The notes below the pieces were generated by a model. That model did not search any database. It was not told the DNA's origin and saw nothing but the letters and a program-made list of their open reading frames with translations. Positions 1 to 8,424 of a DNA stretch of 64,000 nucleotides are shown piece by piece. Positions within the stretch are counted from its first letter, which is position 1; the number at the start of each line of letters is the position of its first letter. Made by a program: the position numbers and the translations under genes. Where the stretch lies: assembly GCF_046773475.1 (NCBI RefSeq), contig NZ_CP177239.1, forward strand, positions 2,790,001 to 2,854,000, given 5' to 3'. The DNA is from Nitratireductor aquimarinus. Lineage in GTDB: Bacteria; Pseudomonadota; Alphaproteobacteria; Rhizobiales; Rhizobiaceae.

Positions 1-441
1 AAACGCAAAATAGGGATCGAGCCCGGCGGGGCGGTTCTCATCATCCACATCCACCAGATCGTCGGGACGCCGGTAGAGCGGCACGCAGAAGCGCTCGGTC
101 CTTTCGCGCGAGGCCTCAACCTCCGGCTCGTAATAGCCGGTCACAAAACCGGAACCGCCGTCTTCAGCGCGGATATGGCAGGGAATGAAATGTTCTTCGA
201 AGAATGCCCGGGCCGATGCTTCATCGGCGTCGGGCATGGCCAGTGCCGCTTTGTGAGCGGGAGCGAAGGCGGAAAGCGCGATGCCCAGAGCGCCCGTGCG
301 ATAGGGCTTTACGGCAACGCGCCTGGCGGAACGGGCAAATGCACGAAAGGCGGAAAGAACCTTGTCTTCCCGCCAGCCTGGCATGTCGCTGAACGAAACC
401 CTTTCAAGGGATGGCGAAAGCGCCGCAGACTGTGCGGCCAT
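1..441 (-). CDS. mltA: Membrane-bound lytic murein transglycosylase A, C-terminus cut off by window edge
   Basis: The first 147 codons are present; the gene continues past base 1. My translation from the ATG at 441 includes W-x-x-D and AFxxFxRSA near the N-terminus, then GFVTGYYEPEVEASR and PLYRRPDDLV. These are hallmarks of the MltA family, which cleaves peptidoglycan glycan strands to leave 1,6-anhydro ends. The start sits 24 bases after the Tim44 stop, with GGCGGAG upstream as a ribosome site, so the two genes probably form one transcript. Rhizobial genomes commonly have the same Tim44-MltA pair next to secB. No lipobox is visible at this start. The catalytic aspartate lies in the missing part, so activity cannot be judged. 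Confidence 0.85.
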   Translation of the reverse strand, partial: MAAQSAALSPSLERVSFSDMPGWREDKVLSAFRAFARSARRVAVKPYRTGALGIALSAFAPAHKAALAMPDADEASARAFFEEHFIPCHIRAEDGGSGFVTGYYEPEVEASRERTERFCVPLYRRPDDLVDVDDENRPAGLDPYFAF

Positions 442-465
442 GCACGACGCTCCGCCCGGCAAGGA

Positions 466-1173
466 TCAATCCTCGGCTTCGGTGGCGACGAGCTTCCAGT
501 TGGGGTCGCGGGAACGGCTGTCGCGCGCGAAGGTCCACACATCCTTGACTTCGGCCACGGTCTCGGGATCGCCGTCGATCACCTCGCCGGACCCGTCACG
601 GGTGGCGGAAATGAGCTCGCTGACGATGCGCAGCGTGACATGGGCTTCCGAACCCTTCATCTCGGCGGCGACGATATCCATGCTGTCGATGCCGACAAAC
701 GAGGATTCGATCTTCTCGTTGCGCTTCTCACGCTCGTCGATTGCAGCGACGAAACCTTCATAAACCTCGCGCGAAAGCAGGTTCTTGAGGGTGCGGCGGT
801 CGCCATCGGCATAGGCCATGACGATCATCTCATAGGCCATCTTCGCGCCTTCGACGAAGCTCTTGGGCGCGAACGAGGCGTCGGCGTCGCGAATGGCGCG
901 CATGCCCTTGTTCAGTTCGCTGCCCGGCTTGGCGGCCTTGTCGATATCGGCATAGGTCAGGTCGGGTTCCGGAGCGCCCTTGCGGCGCGGCAGGGAGACC
1001 ACGTTTTCGCCGTCGCCGGACTTTTCTTCGCTGGAAGACCTGCGCCCTGCGGTGTAGGGATCAAAAGGCGGACGTTCATTGCCCGTACGCCGGCCGAGCA
1101 CATTGCGCAGCTGAAAGAAGATCACCACAGCGGCAATCAGAAAGAAAATCGTGCCGAAATCGAAGAATTCCAT
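466..1173 (-). CDS. Tim44-like domain protein (TimA type)
   Basis: This 235-residue protein has one N-terminal membrane segment (about residues 6-22, GTIFFLIAAVVIFFQL). A polar, charged linker follows to about residue 75, then a C-terminal Tim44-like domain (about 90-235). Bacterial Tim44-like proteins share the fold of the mitochondrial import-motor adaptor. Their role in alphaproteobacteria is thought to involve inner-membrane protein complexes, but it is not well defined. The gene diverges from fxsA and secB across about 200 bases and is followed by mltA. The domain assignment is secure from the overall pattern and the conserved neighbourhood; the cellular function is inference. Confidence 0.85.
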   Translation of the reverse strand: MEFFDFGTIFFLIAAVVIFFQLRNVLGRRTGNERPPFDPYTAGRRSSSEEKSGDGENVVSLPRRKGAPEPDLTYADIDKAAKPGSELNKGMRAIRDADASFAPKSFVEGAKMAYEMIVMAYADGDRRTLKNLLSREVYEGFVAAIDEREKRNEKIESSFVGIDSMDIVAAEMKGSEAHVTLRIVSELISATRDGSGEVIDGDPETVAEVKDVWTFARDSRSRDPNWKLVATEAED

Positions 1174-1380
1174 AACGTCCAGCCAAACGAGCCACTGTGT
1201 TCCGCAGCACCTGCCGGCTCAGGCCAGGTGCAGAGGCGACGGCACCCCGTCCTTACCGGAAATCATATAGAACGCAGACCGCCATCATTCAAATTTTCGG
1301 TCAGAATACCTATGTTTTCCCCACTGGCCAGCATGGAACGGTCAGAATCCGCTTAAACAGGCAACAAGGCTAACAAGTTC

Positions 1381-1881
1381 GTGCGATTTTCGATTGTTCC
1401 CTTCCTCCTTCTCGCCATCCCGTTGGGCGAGATCGCCATGTTCGTCGTTGTCGGAAGCCAGATCGGCGTGTTCCCCACGCTGGCGCTGGTTCTGATAACA
1501 GCCGTGACAGGCTCCATCCTTCTGAGAATTCAGGGGTTTGGCGTCGTTCGCCGCATTCAGGAAACGATGAATGAGGGCGGCGTGCCCGGCCGCGATCTCG
1601 TGCATGGCATGATGATCATGGTGGCCGGCGTGCTTCTTCTCACGCCCGGTTTCATCACCGATACGCTCGGTTTCCTCCTGTTTATTCCGGCAATCCGCGA
1701 CATCGGCTGGAAATTCCTGCGCAGCCGGATCGTCGTCATGGGCGGGGCGGCAGGCGCCGGCGCACAGCGCCAAAACCCCTATCGACGCGACACCGGGCCG
1801 CAGACAATTGATCTTTCGGCAGACGATTACAGCGACGAACCGAACGATAATTCGCCCTGGCGCGGACCCGATCGCGACTAA
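1381..1881 (+). CDS. fxsA: FxsA family inner-membrane protein
   Basis: This 166-residue protein has three to four hydrophobic segments (about 4-24, 28-46 and 76-97) and a polar C-terminal tail rich in Asp, Asn and Arg. The family signature LLxIPLGEIxxF is near the N-terminus and GVLLLTPGFITDTLG is near residue 85. E. coli FxsA is known for relieving F-plasmid exclusion of phage T7; its ordinary job is unknown. The start is a GTG with only a weak ribosome site, so it is less certain than the family. The gene reads toward secB, 117 bases away. Confidence 0.85.
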   Translation: MRFSIVPFLLLAIPLGEIAMFVVVGSQIGVFPTLALVLITAVTGSILLRIQGFGVVRRIQETMNEGGVPGRDLVHGMMIMVAGVLLLTPGFITDTLGFLLFIPAIRDIGWKFLRSRIVVMGGAAGAGAQRQNPYRRDTGPQTIDLSADDYSDEPNDNSPWRGPDRD

Positions 1882-1998
1882 AGCGGACCGTCCCGCGACC
1901 CCGCCGCGCCTTGTCATGCGCCAAAGCCCATGCTAGCGAGCAAACAATTATTTTCGGGGAGCCGCGCGGCTGCCAACCACGCTTGAGGAAGAACACGC

Positions 1999-2508
1999 AT
2001 GGCCAAGAAACCAGAAGAAAACACTGCAGGCGCGAACGAAGCGGCAAAGGCCGGCAACGGCGCACAGCCCGCACTGAACGTTCTGACCCAGTATGTGAAG
2101 GATCTTTCCTTCGAAAGCCCGGGTGCTCCGCAGTCTCTGCGCGGTCGTTCGGAAGCTCCGGCAATCAACATCAACGTCAATGTCAACGCCAACCCGCTTG
2201 GCGAGACCGACTATGACGTCGTGCTGACGCTCAACGCCAAGGCAGAAGCCGAAGGCAAGGTGCTGTTCAACGTAGAGCTGGTTTATGGCGGTGTCTTCCG
2301 CGTTGCCGGTTTCCCGCAGGAGCACATGCTGCCGGTTCTCTTCATCGAGTGCCCGCGTCTGCTCTTCCCGTTCGCACGTCAGGTCATCGCCGACGCAACC
2401 CGCGCCGGTGGCTTCCCGCCGCTGATGATCGACCCGATCGACTTTGCCCGCATGTTCCAGCAGCGCGTTGCCGAGGAACAGGCAAAGGGCCAGGTTCAGG
2501 TTTCCTGA
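1999..2508 (+). CDS. secB: Protein-export chaperone SecB
   Basis: SecB is a cytoplasmic tetrameric chaperone that keeps preproteins unfolded and passes them to SecA. The 169-residue sequence has a low-complexity N-terminus (about 1-22), then the SecB core: NVLTQYVKDLSFE, ININVNVNA, VELVYGGVFRV, and the strongly conserved FPFARQVIADATRAGGFPPL near residues 120-142. Length and tail are typical of alphaproteobacterial SecB. The ATG is preceded by GAGGAAG at a good distance. It stands between fxsA and dnaQ, which is convergent, as in related genomes. Confidence 0.97.
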   Translation: MAKKPEENTAGANEAAKAGNGAQPALNVLTQYVKDLSFESPGAPQSLRGRSEAPAININVNVNANPLGETDYDVVLTLNAKAEAEGKVLFNVELVYGGVFRVAGFPQEHMLPVLFIECPRLLFPFARQVIADATRAGGFPPLMIDPIDFARMFQQRVAEEQAKGQVQVS

Positions 2509-2534
2509 TCCAGCCAGATTTTCTGAGTTTTTTT

Positions 2535-2562
2535 CGGGGTGGCGCTTTCGGGCGCCGCCCCG
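2535..2562. terminator. Hairpin between convergent secB and dnaQ
   Basis: Eleven-base arms (2535-2545 and 2552-2562, one G-T wobble) enclose a six-base loop in the gap between the ends of secB and dnaQ. A run of seven T lies on the secB side, before the stem, so this is not a textbook terminator for either gene. Position and stability suggest a 3'-end stem for one or both transcripts. Confidence 0.45.
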
Positions 2563-2644
2563 AATCACTTCTGGCGCATCATTTCTGGCGCAGGATTCTT
2601 CGATTTTCAGAGAAAGCCGGGATTTTCCGGAAAACTGCCCGACT

Positions 2645-3346
2645 TCAGGCGCGCAGATTGTGCCAGAGCGATTTCTCGCCGAGCTTTTCGACCAGCGCCT
2701 CATGAGCGGCGCGCTCTTCCTCGCTGATGCGCGGGGGAAGGGGAGTCGGTCGCGCCGACAGGGTGACCGAAGCGGCCAGTGCACTTTCGCCCGCATTGTC
2801 GCCGCCGCCTGAAATCTCCAGACCAAGAGCGGCCTGCTTGCCGCCGATCAGCTCGATATAGACTTCGGCGAGAAGTTCGGCGTCCAGCAGAGCGCCGTGC
2901 TTGGTGCGGCGGCTGTTGTCGATGCCATAGCGACGGCACAGCGCATCGAGCGAATTCGGCCCCATCGGGTGTTTGCGCCGGGCGATGGCCAGCGTATCGA
3001 CCACAAGCGAGGGCTCCACCGGGGGAACGCCCAGCCGGTCGAATTCGGCATTGATGAAGCCGATATCGAAGTTCGCATTGTGGGCGACCAGCTTTGCGCC
3101 GTCGATGAATTCCAGAAATTCTTGCAGAACCGCGCCAAACACCGGCTTGTCGGCGAGATCGGCATCGGAAATTCCGTGAACCGCCTGCGCCTCCGGGTGA
3201 ACCGAACGGCCCTGCGCATTGATGTAATGATGCAGGAAACGCCCCGTGGGAAAACGATTGTCCAGCTCGACACAGCCGATCTCGATCACCCGATCCAGAT
3301 TGTTGTCGAGACCCGTGGTTTCCGTATCGAAAACGATTTCGCGCAT
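2645..3346 (-). CDS. dnaQ: DNA polymerase III epsilon subunit (3'-5' proofreading exonuclease)
   Basis: This 233-residue protein removes misincorporated nucleotides in the replicative polymerase core. All DEDDh exonuclease residues are visible: D7 and E9 in the FDTETTG motif, D94 in HNANFDIGF, and H150 and D155 in KHGALLDAE. The last 60 residues form the variable tail that in other epsilon subunits binds the alpha subunit. It is the last gene of the leftward ppsR-maf-aroE-coaE-dnaQ string that starts at the origin. The coaE-dnaQ gap is 67 bases. Confidence 0.97.
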   Translation of the reverse strand: MREIVFDTETTGLDNNLDRVIEIGCVELDNRFPTGRFLHHYINAQGRSVHPEAQAVHGISDADLADKPVFGAVLQEFLEFIDGAKLVAHNANFDIGFINAEFDRLGVPPVEPSLVVDTLAIARRKHPMGPNSLDALCRRYGIDNSRRTKHGALLDAELLAEVYIELIGGKQAALGLEISGGGDNAGESALAASVTLSARPTPLPPRISEEERAAHEALVEKLGEKSLWHNLRA

Positions 3347-3413
3347 TCATTCGCTCCAGAGCGCCAGTTCGTGAGCAACATGCGCACCCGATGCGGGTGA
3401 CGCAAGCATGGCC

Positions 3414-4016
3414 TTATGGGGATGGTGTTTCGGCTGGGGAAAGTGCTGCGATCACCGATTTCACGGCATCGCGCGCCGCTTCCATCCCATTGCCCGTGTC
3501 AATAATGAAGTCGGCGCGCGCGCGCTTTTCCGCATCCGGCACCTGACGGGCAAGGATCGCAGCGAACTTTTCTTCCGTCATGCCGGGACGTGACAGAACC
3601 CGGCTGCGCTGCTCTTCAGCCGGCGCGGTGACGACGACAATGCGATCAACACGATCCTCACCGCCCATTTCGAACAGGAGCGGTATGTCGAGCACGACAA
3701 TGGGCGTTCCCTTTTGCCTGTTTTCGGCAACGAACGCGTCTGCATCCTGACGCACCAGTGGATGGATGATCTCTTCCAGCGCCTTGAAGGCTTCGGGTTT
3801 CCCCAAAACGGCCCTGGCCAGTCGTTCACGATCCACCGCGCCGTCAACAACGGTTCCGGGGAAACGCGCCTCGATGAGCGGGGCAGCCGTACCCGCATAG
3901 AGCCTGTGAACCGCTGCATCGGAATCGTGCACCGGCACGCCTTCTTCCACAAACATGCGGCCGGTTGTGGATTTCCCCATGCCGATGGAGCCGGTGAGGC
4001 CGAGAATGACTGTCAC
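3414..4016 (-). CDS. coaE: Dephospho-CoA kinase
   Basis: CoaE catalyses the last step of coenzyme A synthesis, phosphorylating the 3'-hydroxyl of dephospho-CoA with ATP. The 200-residue sequence starts with the P-loop GLTGSIGMGKST (residues 6-17), followed by the conserved VHDSDAAVHRLY. Further on it has HPLVR, VLDIPLLFE and SRPGMTEEKFAAILARQ, all standard CoaE motifs. Its ATG overlaps the aroE stop by four bases, implying translational coupling. Confidence 0.97.
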   Translation of the reverse strand: MTVILGLTGSIGMGKSTTGRMFVEEGVPVHDSDAAVHRLYAGTAAPLIEARFPGTVVDGAVDRERLARAVLGKPEAFKALEEIIHPLVRQDADAFVAENRQKGTPIVVLDIPLLFEMGGEDRVDRIVVVTAPAEEQRSRVLSRPGMTEEKFAAILARQVPDAEKRARADFIIDTGNGMEAARDAVKSVIAALSPAETPSP

Positions 4017-4846
4017 ACCTGTTCTCCATCGGACAGAACATGCGTGCGCAGGGCCCCGGTGACCTCTGGCCGCATGCCGAACCAGCGCTCGAAACCGGGC
4101 ACGGCCTGATGCAGCAGCATGCCCAGCCCGTCGACCGGCGTGAGCCCGCGCGCCTCGGCGGCGGCAAGCAGGTCCGTCTTGAGCGGCGCATAGACAATGT
4201 CGCTGACGACCGCGCCTTCAGGCATTGGATCGAGCGAAATCTCCAGCGGTGGTTTGCCGGTCATGCCGAGCGCGCTCGTGTTCACCAGAAGATGCGCATC
4301 GGACAGAAGTGCCGGAAGCGCGTCCCAGCCATGGGCGCTGACGCCCGTTCCGAAACGCTGCGCCAGCTCCTCGGCCCGCTCAATGGTGCGATTGACCACG
4401 CGAATCTTGCGGTAGCCGGCCTTCTGGATGGCGTGGATGATGGCGCGCGCCGCACCGCCTGCACCCAACACCACAGCGGTCTCGCCAGACGTCCAGCCGG
4501 GAGCAATGGCGCTCAGATTTGCAGAAAAACCATAGGCGTCCGTGTTTCCGCCGATGAGTTTTCCACTCTCGAACCACAGCGTGTTGACGGCGCCGATCAT
4601 CTCGGCCGCCTCGTCGCGCTTGTCGACCCCCTGAAAGGCTGCTTCCTTGTGGGGCAGGGTGACGTTGCCACCGGCATATACGGAAGATGACAGGCCAGCG
4701 AGAAACGCCGGGAAATCGAGCGGTGCGACATCCAGCTTTTCATAGCTGCCGGCGATGCCGTGCTGATGAAGCCAGTAGCCATGAATGAGCGGCGAGCGGG
4801 AATGCGCAATGGGATGCCCGCAGACGAAGGCGTGAATATCAGCCAT
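4013..4846 (-). CDS. aroE: Shikimate dehydrogenase
   Basis: AroE reduces 3-dehydroshikimate to shikimate with NADPH in aromatic amino-acid synthesis. From the chosen ATG (4846) the protein has 277 residues. It shows the substrate-binding SRSPLIH (16-22), catalytic Lys67 in NVTLPHK, Asp103 in NTDAYGF, and the nucleotide loop GAGGAAR (128-134). The frame stays open 73 codons further upstream, but that stretch lies wholly inside maf and does not resemble AroE. This start overlaps the maf stop by eight bases, and the downstream coaE start overlaps by four. Confidence 0.95.
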   Translation of the reverse strand: MADIHAFVCGHPIAHSRSPLIHGYWLHQHGIAGSYEKLDVAPLDFPAFLAGLSSSVYAGGNVTLPHKEAAFQGVDKRDEAAEMIGAVNTLWFESGKLIGGNTDAYGFSANLSAIAPGWTSGETAVVLGAGGAARAIIHAIQKAGYRKIRVVNRTIERAEELAQRFGTGVSAHGWDALPALLSDAHLLVNTSALGMTGKPPLEISLDPMPEGAVVSDIVYAPLKTDLLAAAEARGLTPVDGLGMLLHQAVPGFERWFGMRPEVTGALRTHVLSDGEQV

Positions 4847-5444
4847 CGATGGCCCCCAGCGTGCGCAGCTCGGCCAGAAGCGGCAGGAGCGGCAGGCCGA
4901 CAATCGTGAAGGTGTCGCCTTCGATCTTTTCGAAAAGCTGAATGCCTTCACCTTCGATCTGATAAGCGCCCACGCTGTGCAGGGCGTTTTCGCCCACACT
5001 GGAAAGATGACGCCCGATGAAAGCGGGATCGAGATCGCGCATGGTGAGGCGCGCAATGCCCACATGCCGCCAGATCACCTCGCCATCGCGCGCGATGACG
5101 ACGGCGCTGTTGAGCTGATGGGTGCGGCCCGAAAGTTTCAGAAGATGCCGGCGCGCGCCTTCCATGTCTGCCGGCTTGTGGAAGACTTCATCACCGAGCG
5201 ACAGGGTCTGGTCCGCACCGATGACAAGCGCGCCGGGGGAGCGCTCGGAAACGTCCACGGCCTTGGCTTCGGCAAGCACCTGGGCGACGGTTTCAGGATC
5301 CGCGCCGCTTCCTTCCAGCGTGTATTCCACAGCGCGCTCGTCGATCTCGGACCGTTCGACGCGAAACGTGACGCCGGCATCGCGCAGCATTTTCTGACGA
5401 AAGGCGCTTCCCGACGCCAGGATGATGGCGGGCTTGTCTGTCAT
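4839..5444 (-). CDS. maf: Maf-like nucleoside triphosphate pyrophosphatase
   Basis: Maf proteins hydrolyse non-canonical or modified NTPs (dTTP, UTP, m5UTP and similar) to the monophosphate. The sequence begins MTDKPAIILASGSAFRQKML, the family's LASxSxxRxxxL signature, and includes VIGADQTL and the conserved SVGAYQIEGEG near the end. I chose the ATG at 5444 (201 residues) because GAGGGTG lies just upstream and the family motif starts near residue 9. The open frame extends 22 more codons into the ppsR end. The gene follows the ppsR stop by four bases. Confidence 0.95.
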   Translation of the reverse strand: MTDKPAIILASGSAFRQKMLRDAGVTFRVERSEIDERAVEYTLEGSGADPETVAQVLAEAKAVDVSERSPGALVIGADQTLSLGDEVFHKPADMEGARRHLLKLSGRTHQLNSAVVIARDGEVIWRHVGIARLTMRDLDPAFIGRHLSSVGENALHSVGAYQIEGEGIQLFEKIEGDTFTIVGLPLLPLLAELRTLGAIDG

Positions 5445-5448
5445 GGTG

Positions 5449-6300
5449 TCACCCTCTGTTTTCTCGTGACTTCGCATACAATGCGAGAATGGCGGCTGCG
5501 GTTTCTTCAATGGACCGGCGCGAAACGTCGATCACCGGCCAGCCATGCCGGCTGCAAAGCTGGCGCGCATAGGCAATCTCGCGCGAGATTGTTGCGCGAT
5601 CCGTATAGGGATTGAAGGCTGTTTCATCCACAGAGCCCAGAATGCGGTTCTGGCGGATCTGTGAAATGCGCTCGGCGGAAGCAACGAGGCCCACGATCAG
5701 CGGCCGCCTGGCCTCTGCCAGCGCTTCGGGAAGCTTCATGTCCAGAACGATTGGAACATTGGCGGTCTTCACACCGCGGTTCGCCAGATAGATGCTGGTG
5801 GGCGTCTTGGATGTGCGGGAGATACCCACAAGCACAACGTCCGCATCTTCAATGTTCAGCGGAAGCTGCCCGTCATCATGCTCCATGGTGAAATTGAGCG
5901 CTTCGATGCGGTGGAAATACTGCGCATCCAGCACATGCTGCGCGCCCATGCGCCGTCCGGCGGGTGTTCCCAGATAGGACTGGAAAACCATCAGCACCGG
6001 TTCGAGCACGGAAACGCAGGGCAGGCCGAGCGCGGCACAGCTTTCATCCACCTGCCGGGCGAGTTTCTGATCCACCACTGTGTAGAGAACAATGCCCGGC
6101 TCGCGCTCCACTTCATCGAGCACGCGGGCCAGCTGCTTCTCATTTCGAATCAGCGGGTAGATGTGCTCGATCGCCCGCGCATCCTTGTATTGCGCGGCTG
6201 CGGCGCGTCCAGCGGCCAGAAGAGTCTCTCCGGTCGCATCAGAAATCATGTGAAGATGGAAGAAGCGCTGCGGCTGTTGCACGGTTTTCTGCCCCGCCAT
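5449..6300 (-). CDS. ppsR: Pyruvate phosphate dikinase / PEP synthase regulatory kinase-phosphotransferase
   Basis: This family (formerly DUF299) reversibly phosphorylates PEP synthase or pyruvate phosphate dikinase, using ADP as donor and running a phosphorylase in reverse. From the ATG at 6300 the protein has 283 residues. FHLHMISDATGETL (14-27) and the P-loop-like GISRTSKTPTSIYLA (159-173) are diagnostic. An in-frame extension of 52 codons into the origin region is rejected, since it matches nothing in the family and would cover DnaA-like boxes. It heads a leftward operon with maf, aroE and coaE. In Caulobacter and Rickettsia a homologue also borders the origin opposite hemE. Confidence 0.93.
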   Translation of the reverse strand: MAGQKTVQQPQRFFHLHMISDATGETLLAAGRAAAAQYKDARAIEHIYPLIRNEKQLARVLDEVEREPGIVLYTVVDQKLARQVDESCAALGLPCVSVLEPVLMVFQSYLGTPAGRRMGAQHVLDAQYFHRIEALNFTMEHDDGQLPLNIEDADVVLVGISRTSKTPTSIYLANRGVKTANVPIVLDMKLPEALAEARRPLIVGLVASAERISQIRQNRILGSVDETAFNPYTDRATISREIAYARQLCSRHGWPVIDVSRRSIEETAAAILALYAKSRENRG

Positions 6301-6681
6301 GTGGATGATTGTTGATAACGCGGGCTCAAAAAAATGGCGAGGCCGCGCCTCTGGATAAGTCCATAGAGTCTTCCACAGATCAGCCCGGTGTGAATTGTGA
6401 TGCGCCCATGTGGAGAACAATCGACAATCCCCGAACCTTCCTTCATTGTCCACCACACGCGGGAAAACGAAATTGGCTCAGCCTATTGAATCTGCGTGCT
6501 GAATCCGCATTATCCCCGTTCTTCTGAAGATGTGCATTGCCATGGGGCGCGGCAATAAGACCGAAGGGGCGATGCGCGAAACCGTGGACAGATTTGAATC
6601 CACATTACAAACAGAGTCTAAGAATCAGAAGAATCTTCAGATCTGTAATTATCTTTTGAATCCTGACTGTGGAGCATCCTG
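6301..6681. other. Probable chromosomal replication origin (oriC) between ppsR and hemE
   Basis: This gene-free stretch of 381 bases lies between divergent ppsR and hemE, the position of the Caulobacter origin. It holds eight GANTC sites (starting at 6366, 6488, 6501, 6596, 6614, 6622, 6631 and 6658); about one or two would be expected by chance. DnaA-like boxes matching TGTGGATAA at eight of nine bases occur at 6300-6308, 6310-6318, 6350-6358 and 6409-6417. Weaker ones lie near 6510 and 6669. The right end (about 6590-6665) is visibly A+T-rich, a possible unwinding region. No TTAA tetramer is present, so a Caulobacter-type CtrA box is missing. hemE's promoter must also lie here. Confidence 0.8.
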
Positions 6682-7707
6682 ATGGGGCAGCGAAAAATCC
6701 TCGACGTGCTTAGAGGCGAGACGGTGTTTCCGCCTCCCGTATGGATGATGCGCCAGGCAGGGCGATATCTGCCGGAATACCGGGAAACCCGGAAACACGC
6801 CGGTGGGTTCCTGGATCTCTGCTACAATCCCGATCTGGCCGTGGAAGTGACGCTACAGCCGATCCGGCGTTTCAACTTCGACGCTTCGATCCTGTTTTCC
6901 GACATTCTCGTCGTGCCTCATGCCCTCGGACGCGATCTGCGCTTCGAGGAAGGGCGCGGTCCGCTCCTGACGCCAATCGACGCCGGCGGCATCGCCAGGC
7001 TGGAAACCGACGGTTTTCATGATCATCTGGCGCCGGTCTACGAGACGGTGCGGCGGCTTCGGAAAGAACTTCCAGACGAAACGACGCTGCTCGGCTTCTG
7101 TGGCGCGCCTTGGACTGTGGCGACTTACATGATCGCCGGGCATGGAACGCCGGACCAGGCGCCGGCCCGCATGTTCGCTCTGGAACAGCCGGAGGCCTTC
7201 TCCGCGCTGATCGACTGTCTTGCGGACTGTTCGGCCGAATATCTGATCCGCCAGATCGATGCGGGCGCGGATGCGGTTCAGATCTTCGATTCCTGGGCCG
7301 GTGTTCTCGATGAGCTCTCTTTCGAGCGCTGGTGCGTGAAGCCGATGGCCCGGATCGTGGCGAAAGTGCGTGAAAAGCACCCCGATGTGCCGATCATCGG
7401 CTTTCCCAAGGGCGCGGGCGCGCATTATGCGGGCTATCGCCGGGAGACGGGCGTGACGGCGCTGGGTCTCGACTGGACCGTTCCATTGGGCACAGCGCGC
7501 CGTCTGCAGGCCGAGGGAGCCGTTCAGGGCAATCTGGACCCCCTGAGGCTGATTGCGGGCGGAGAGGCGCTCCACGAGGGCGTGGCGGCCATTCTGGACG
7601 CCCTGAGACATGGACCCTTCATCTTCAACCTCGGCCACGGCATCACGCCCAAGACGCCGGTTGAGCATGTGGAAGCCATGCTGAAACAGATCAGGGAGGC
7701 CGAGTGA
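6682..7707 (+). CDS. hemE: Uroporphyrinogen decarboxylase
   Basis: HemE converts uroporphyrinogen III to coproporphyrinogen III, four decarboxylations in heme synthesis. The 341-residue sequence carries the N-terminal signature PPVWMMRQAGRYLPEY (residues 18-33) with its arginines. It also has the catalytic-pocket Asp74 in FSDIL, GFCGAPWTVATYM near 140, and the C-terminal NLGHGI. The ATG is the first codon after the origin and is preceded by TGTGGAGCATCCTG with a modest GGAG ribosome site. It overlaps hemJ by one base. Confidence 0.97.
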   Translation: MGQRKILDVLRGETVFPPPVWMMRQAGRYLPEYRETRKHAGGFLDLCYNPDLAVEVTLQPIRRFNFDASILFSDILVVPHALGRDLRFEEGRGPLLTPIDAGGIARLETDGFHDHLAPVYETVRRLRKELPDETTLLGFCGAPWTVATYMIAGHGTPDQAPARMFALEQPEAFSALIDCLADCSAEYLIRQIDAGADAVQIFDSWAGVLDELSFERWCVKPMARIVAKVREKHPDVPIIGFPKGAGAHYAGYRRETGVTALGLDWTVPLGTARRLQAEGAVQGNLDPLRLIAGGEALHEGVAAILDALRHGPFIFNLGHGITPKTPVEHVEAMLKQIREAE

Positions 7708-8237
7708 TGGCTGCGAGTGACACGGGCGGCAAGAAAGCTGCGGGCAGGGCCTTCACGGCGCTGGCGATTTTCATCGGCCTGACGGCGCTTTTGTTTTTCT
7801 ACAATCCGTCCGGTTTCTATCTCTGGGCGAAGGCCATCCATGTGATCGCCGTGATTGCCTGGATGGCAGGCATGCTCTACCTGCCGCGCCTGTTCGTCTA
7901 TCACGCGGATGCAGAGCCGGGTTCGGAGAAATCCGAGACATTCAAGGTGATGGAGCAGCGTCTGTTACGGCTGATCATCAACCCGGCCATGATTGTGACC
8001 TGGGTTTTCGGCCTGTGGCTGGCCTGGGACGGTTTCGGCTTTTCGGGCGGCTGGCTGCACGCAAAGATCGCGCTTGTTATCGCCATGTCGGGCGTGCACG
8101 GCTATTTCTCGGCCTCCGTTCGCCGCTTTGCGGCCGATCAGAACACCAAGCCCGCCCGTCATTGGCGTATAATGAACGAAGCGCCGACGCTTCTGATGAT
8201 CGTTATTGTCGTGCTTGTTATCGTCAAACCCTTCTGA
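7707..8237 (+). CDS. hemJ: Protoporphyrinogen oxidase, HemJ family
   Basis: HemJ is a small membrane protein that oxidises protoporphyrinogen IX to protoporphyrin IX in many proteobacteria lacking HemG or HemY. The 176-residue sequence has four hydrophobic segments and the conserved KAIHVIAVIAWMAGMLYLPR, whose histidine is thought to be functional. It also has RLLRLIINPAM and the C-terminal MNEAPTLLM. I chose the ATG at 7707 because AGGGAGG lies eight bases upstream; the GTG three bases earlier is an alternative. It is coupled to hemE (TGATG). Confidence 0.93.
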   Translation: MAASDTGGKKAAGRAFTALAIFIGLTALLFFYNPSGFYLWAKAIHVIAVIAWMAGMLYLPRLFVYHADAEPGSEKSETFKVMEQRLLRLIINPAMIVTWVFGLWLAWDGFGFSGGWLHAKIALVIAMSGVHGYFSASVRRFAADQNTKPARHWRIMNEAPTLLMIVIVVLVIVKPF

Positions 8238-8249
8238 TACGGGTTTGAC
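8223..8249 (+). terminator. Hairpin at the hemJ stop codon
   Basis: Perfect nine-base arms (8223-8231 and 8241-8249) surround a nine-base loop that contains the hemJ stop codon. No T-run follows, so it may end the hemE-hemJ transcript by Rho or protect its 3' end. Confidence 0.5.
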
Positions 8250-8277
8250 AGACTGCCTTTGATGCGGAACCGGCGAT

Positions 8278-8304
8278 GCCGTCTTGCCCTTTGAACAAGA
8301 CGGC
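8278..8304 (+). promoter_or_regulatory. Hairpin in the rho leader region
   Basis: Perfect nine-base arms (8278-8286 and 8296-8304) with a nine-base loop lie about 120 bases before the rho start and 28 bases after the hemJ-end hairpin. rho genes are commonly autoregulated in their leader, so this may be part of such a control region. That role is inference; no sequence match supports a named element. Confidence 0.35.
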
Positions 8305-8424
8305 GCTAAGAGTCGGTTCCTTCCTTTTTGTCCGGTTCCACGCACATCTTCCGTTCCGAGTGAAACCGGCTGGCTTCAAATACGCCTACCCCCATCTTTT
8401 TGTTTGCCTTTCCAGAGTCCGCAC

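Noticed and set aside
6301..6456. A longer ppsR reaching to 6456
   Set aside because: The extra 52 residues are not family-like and would overlay DnaA-like boxes and a GANTC site of the origin.
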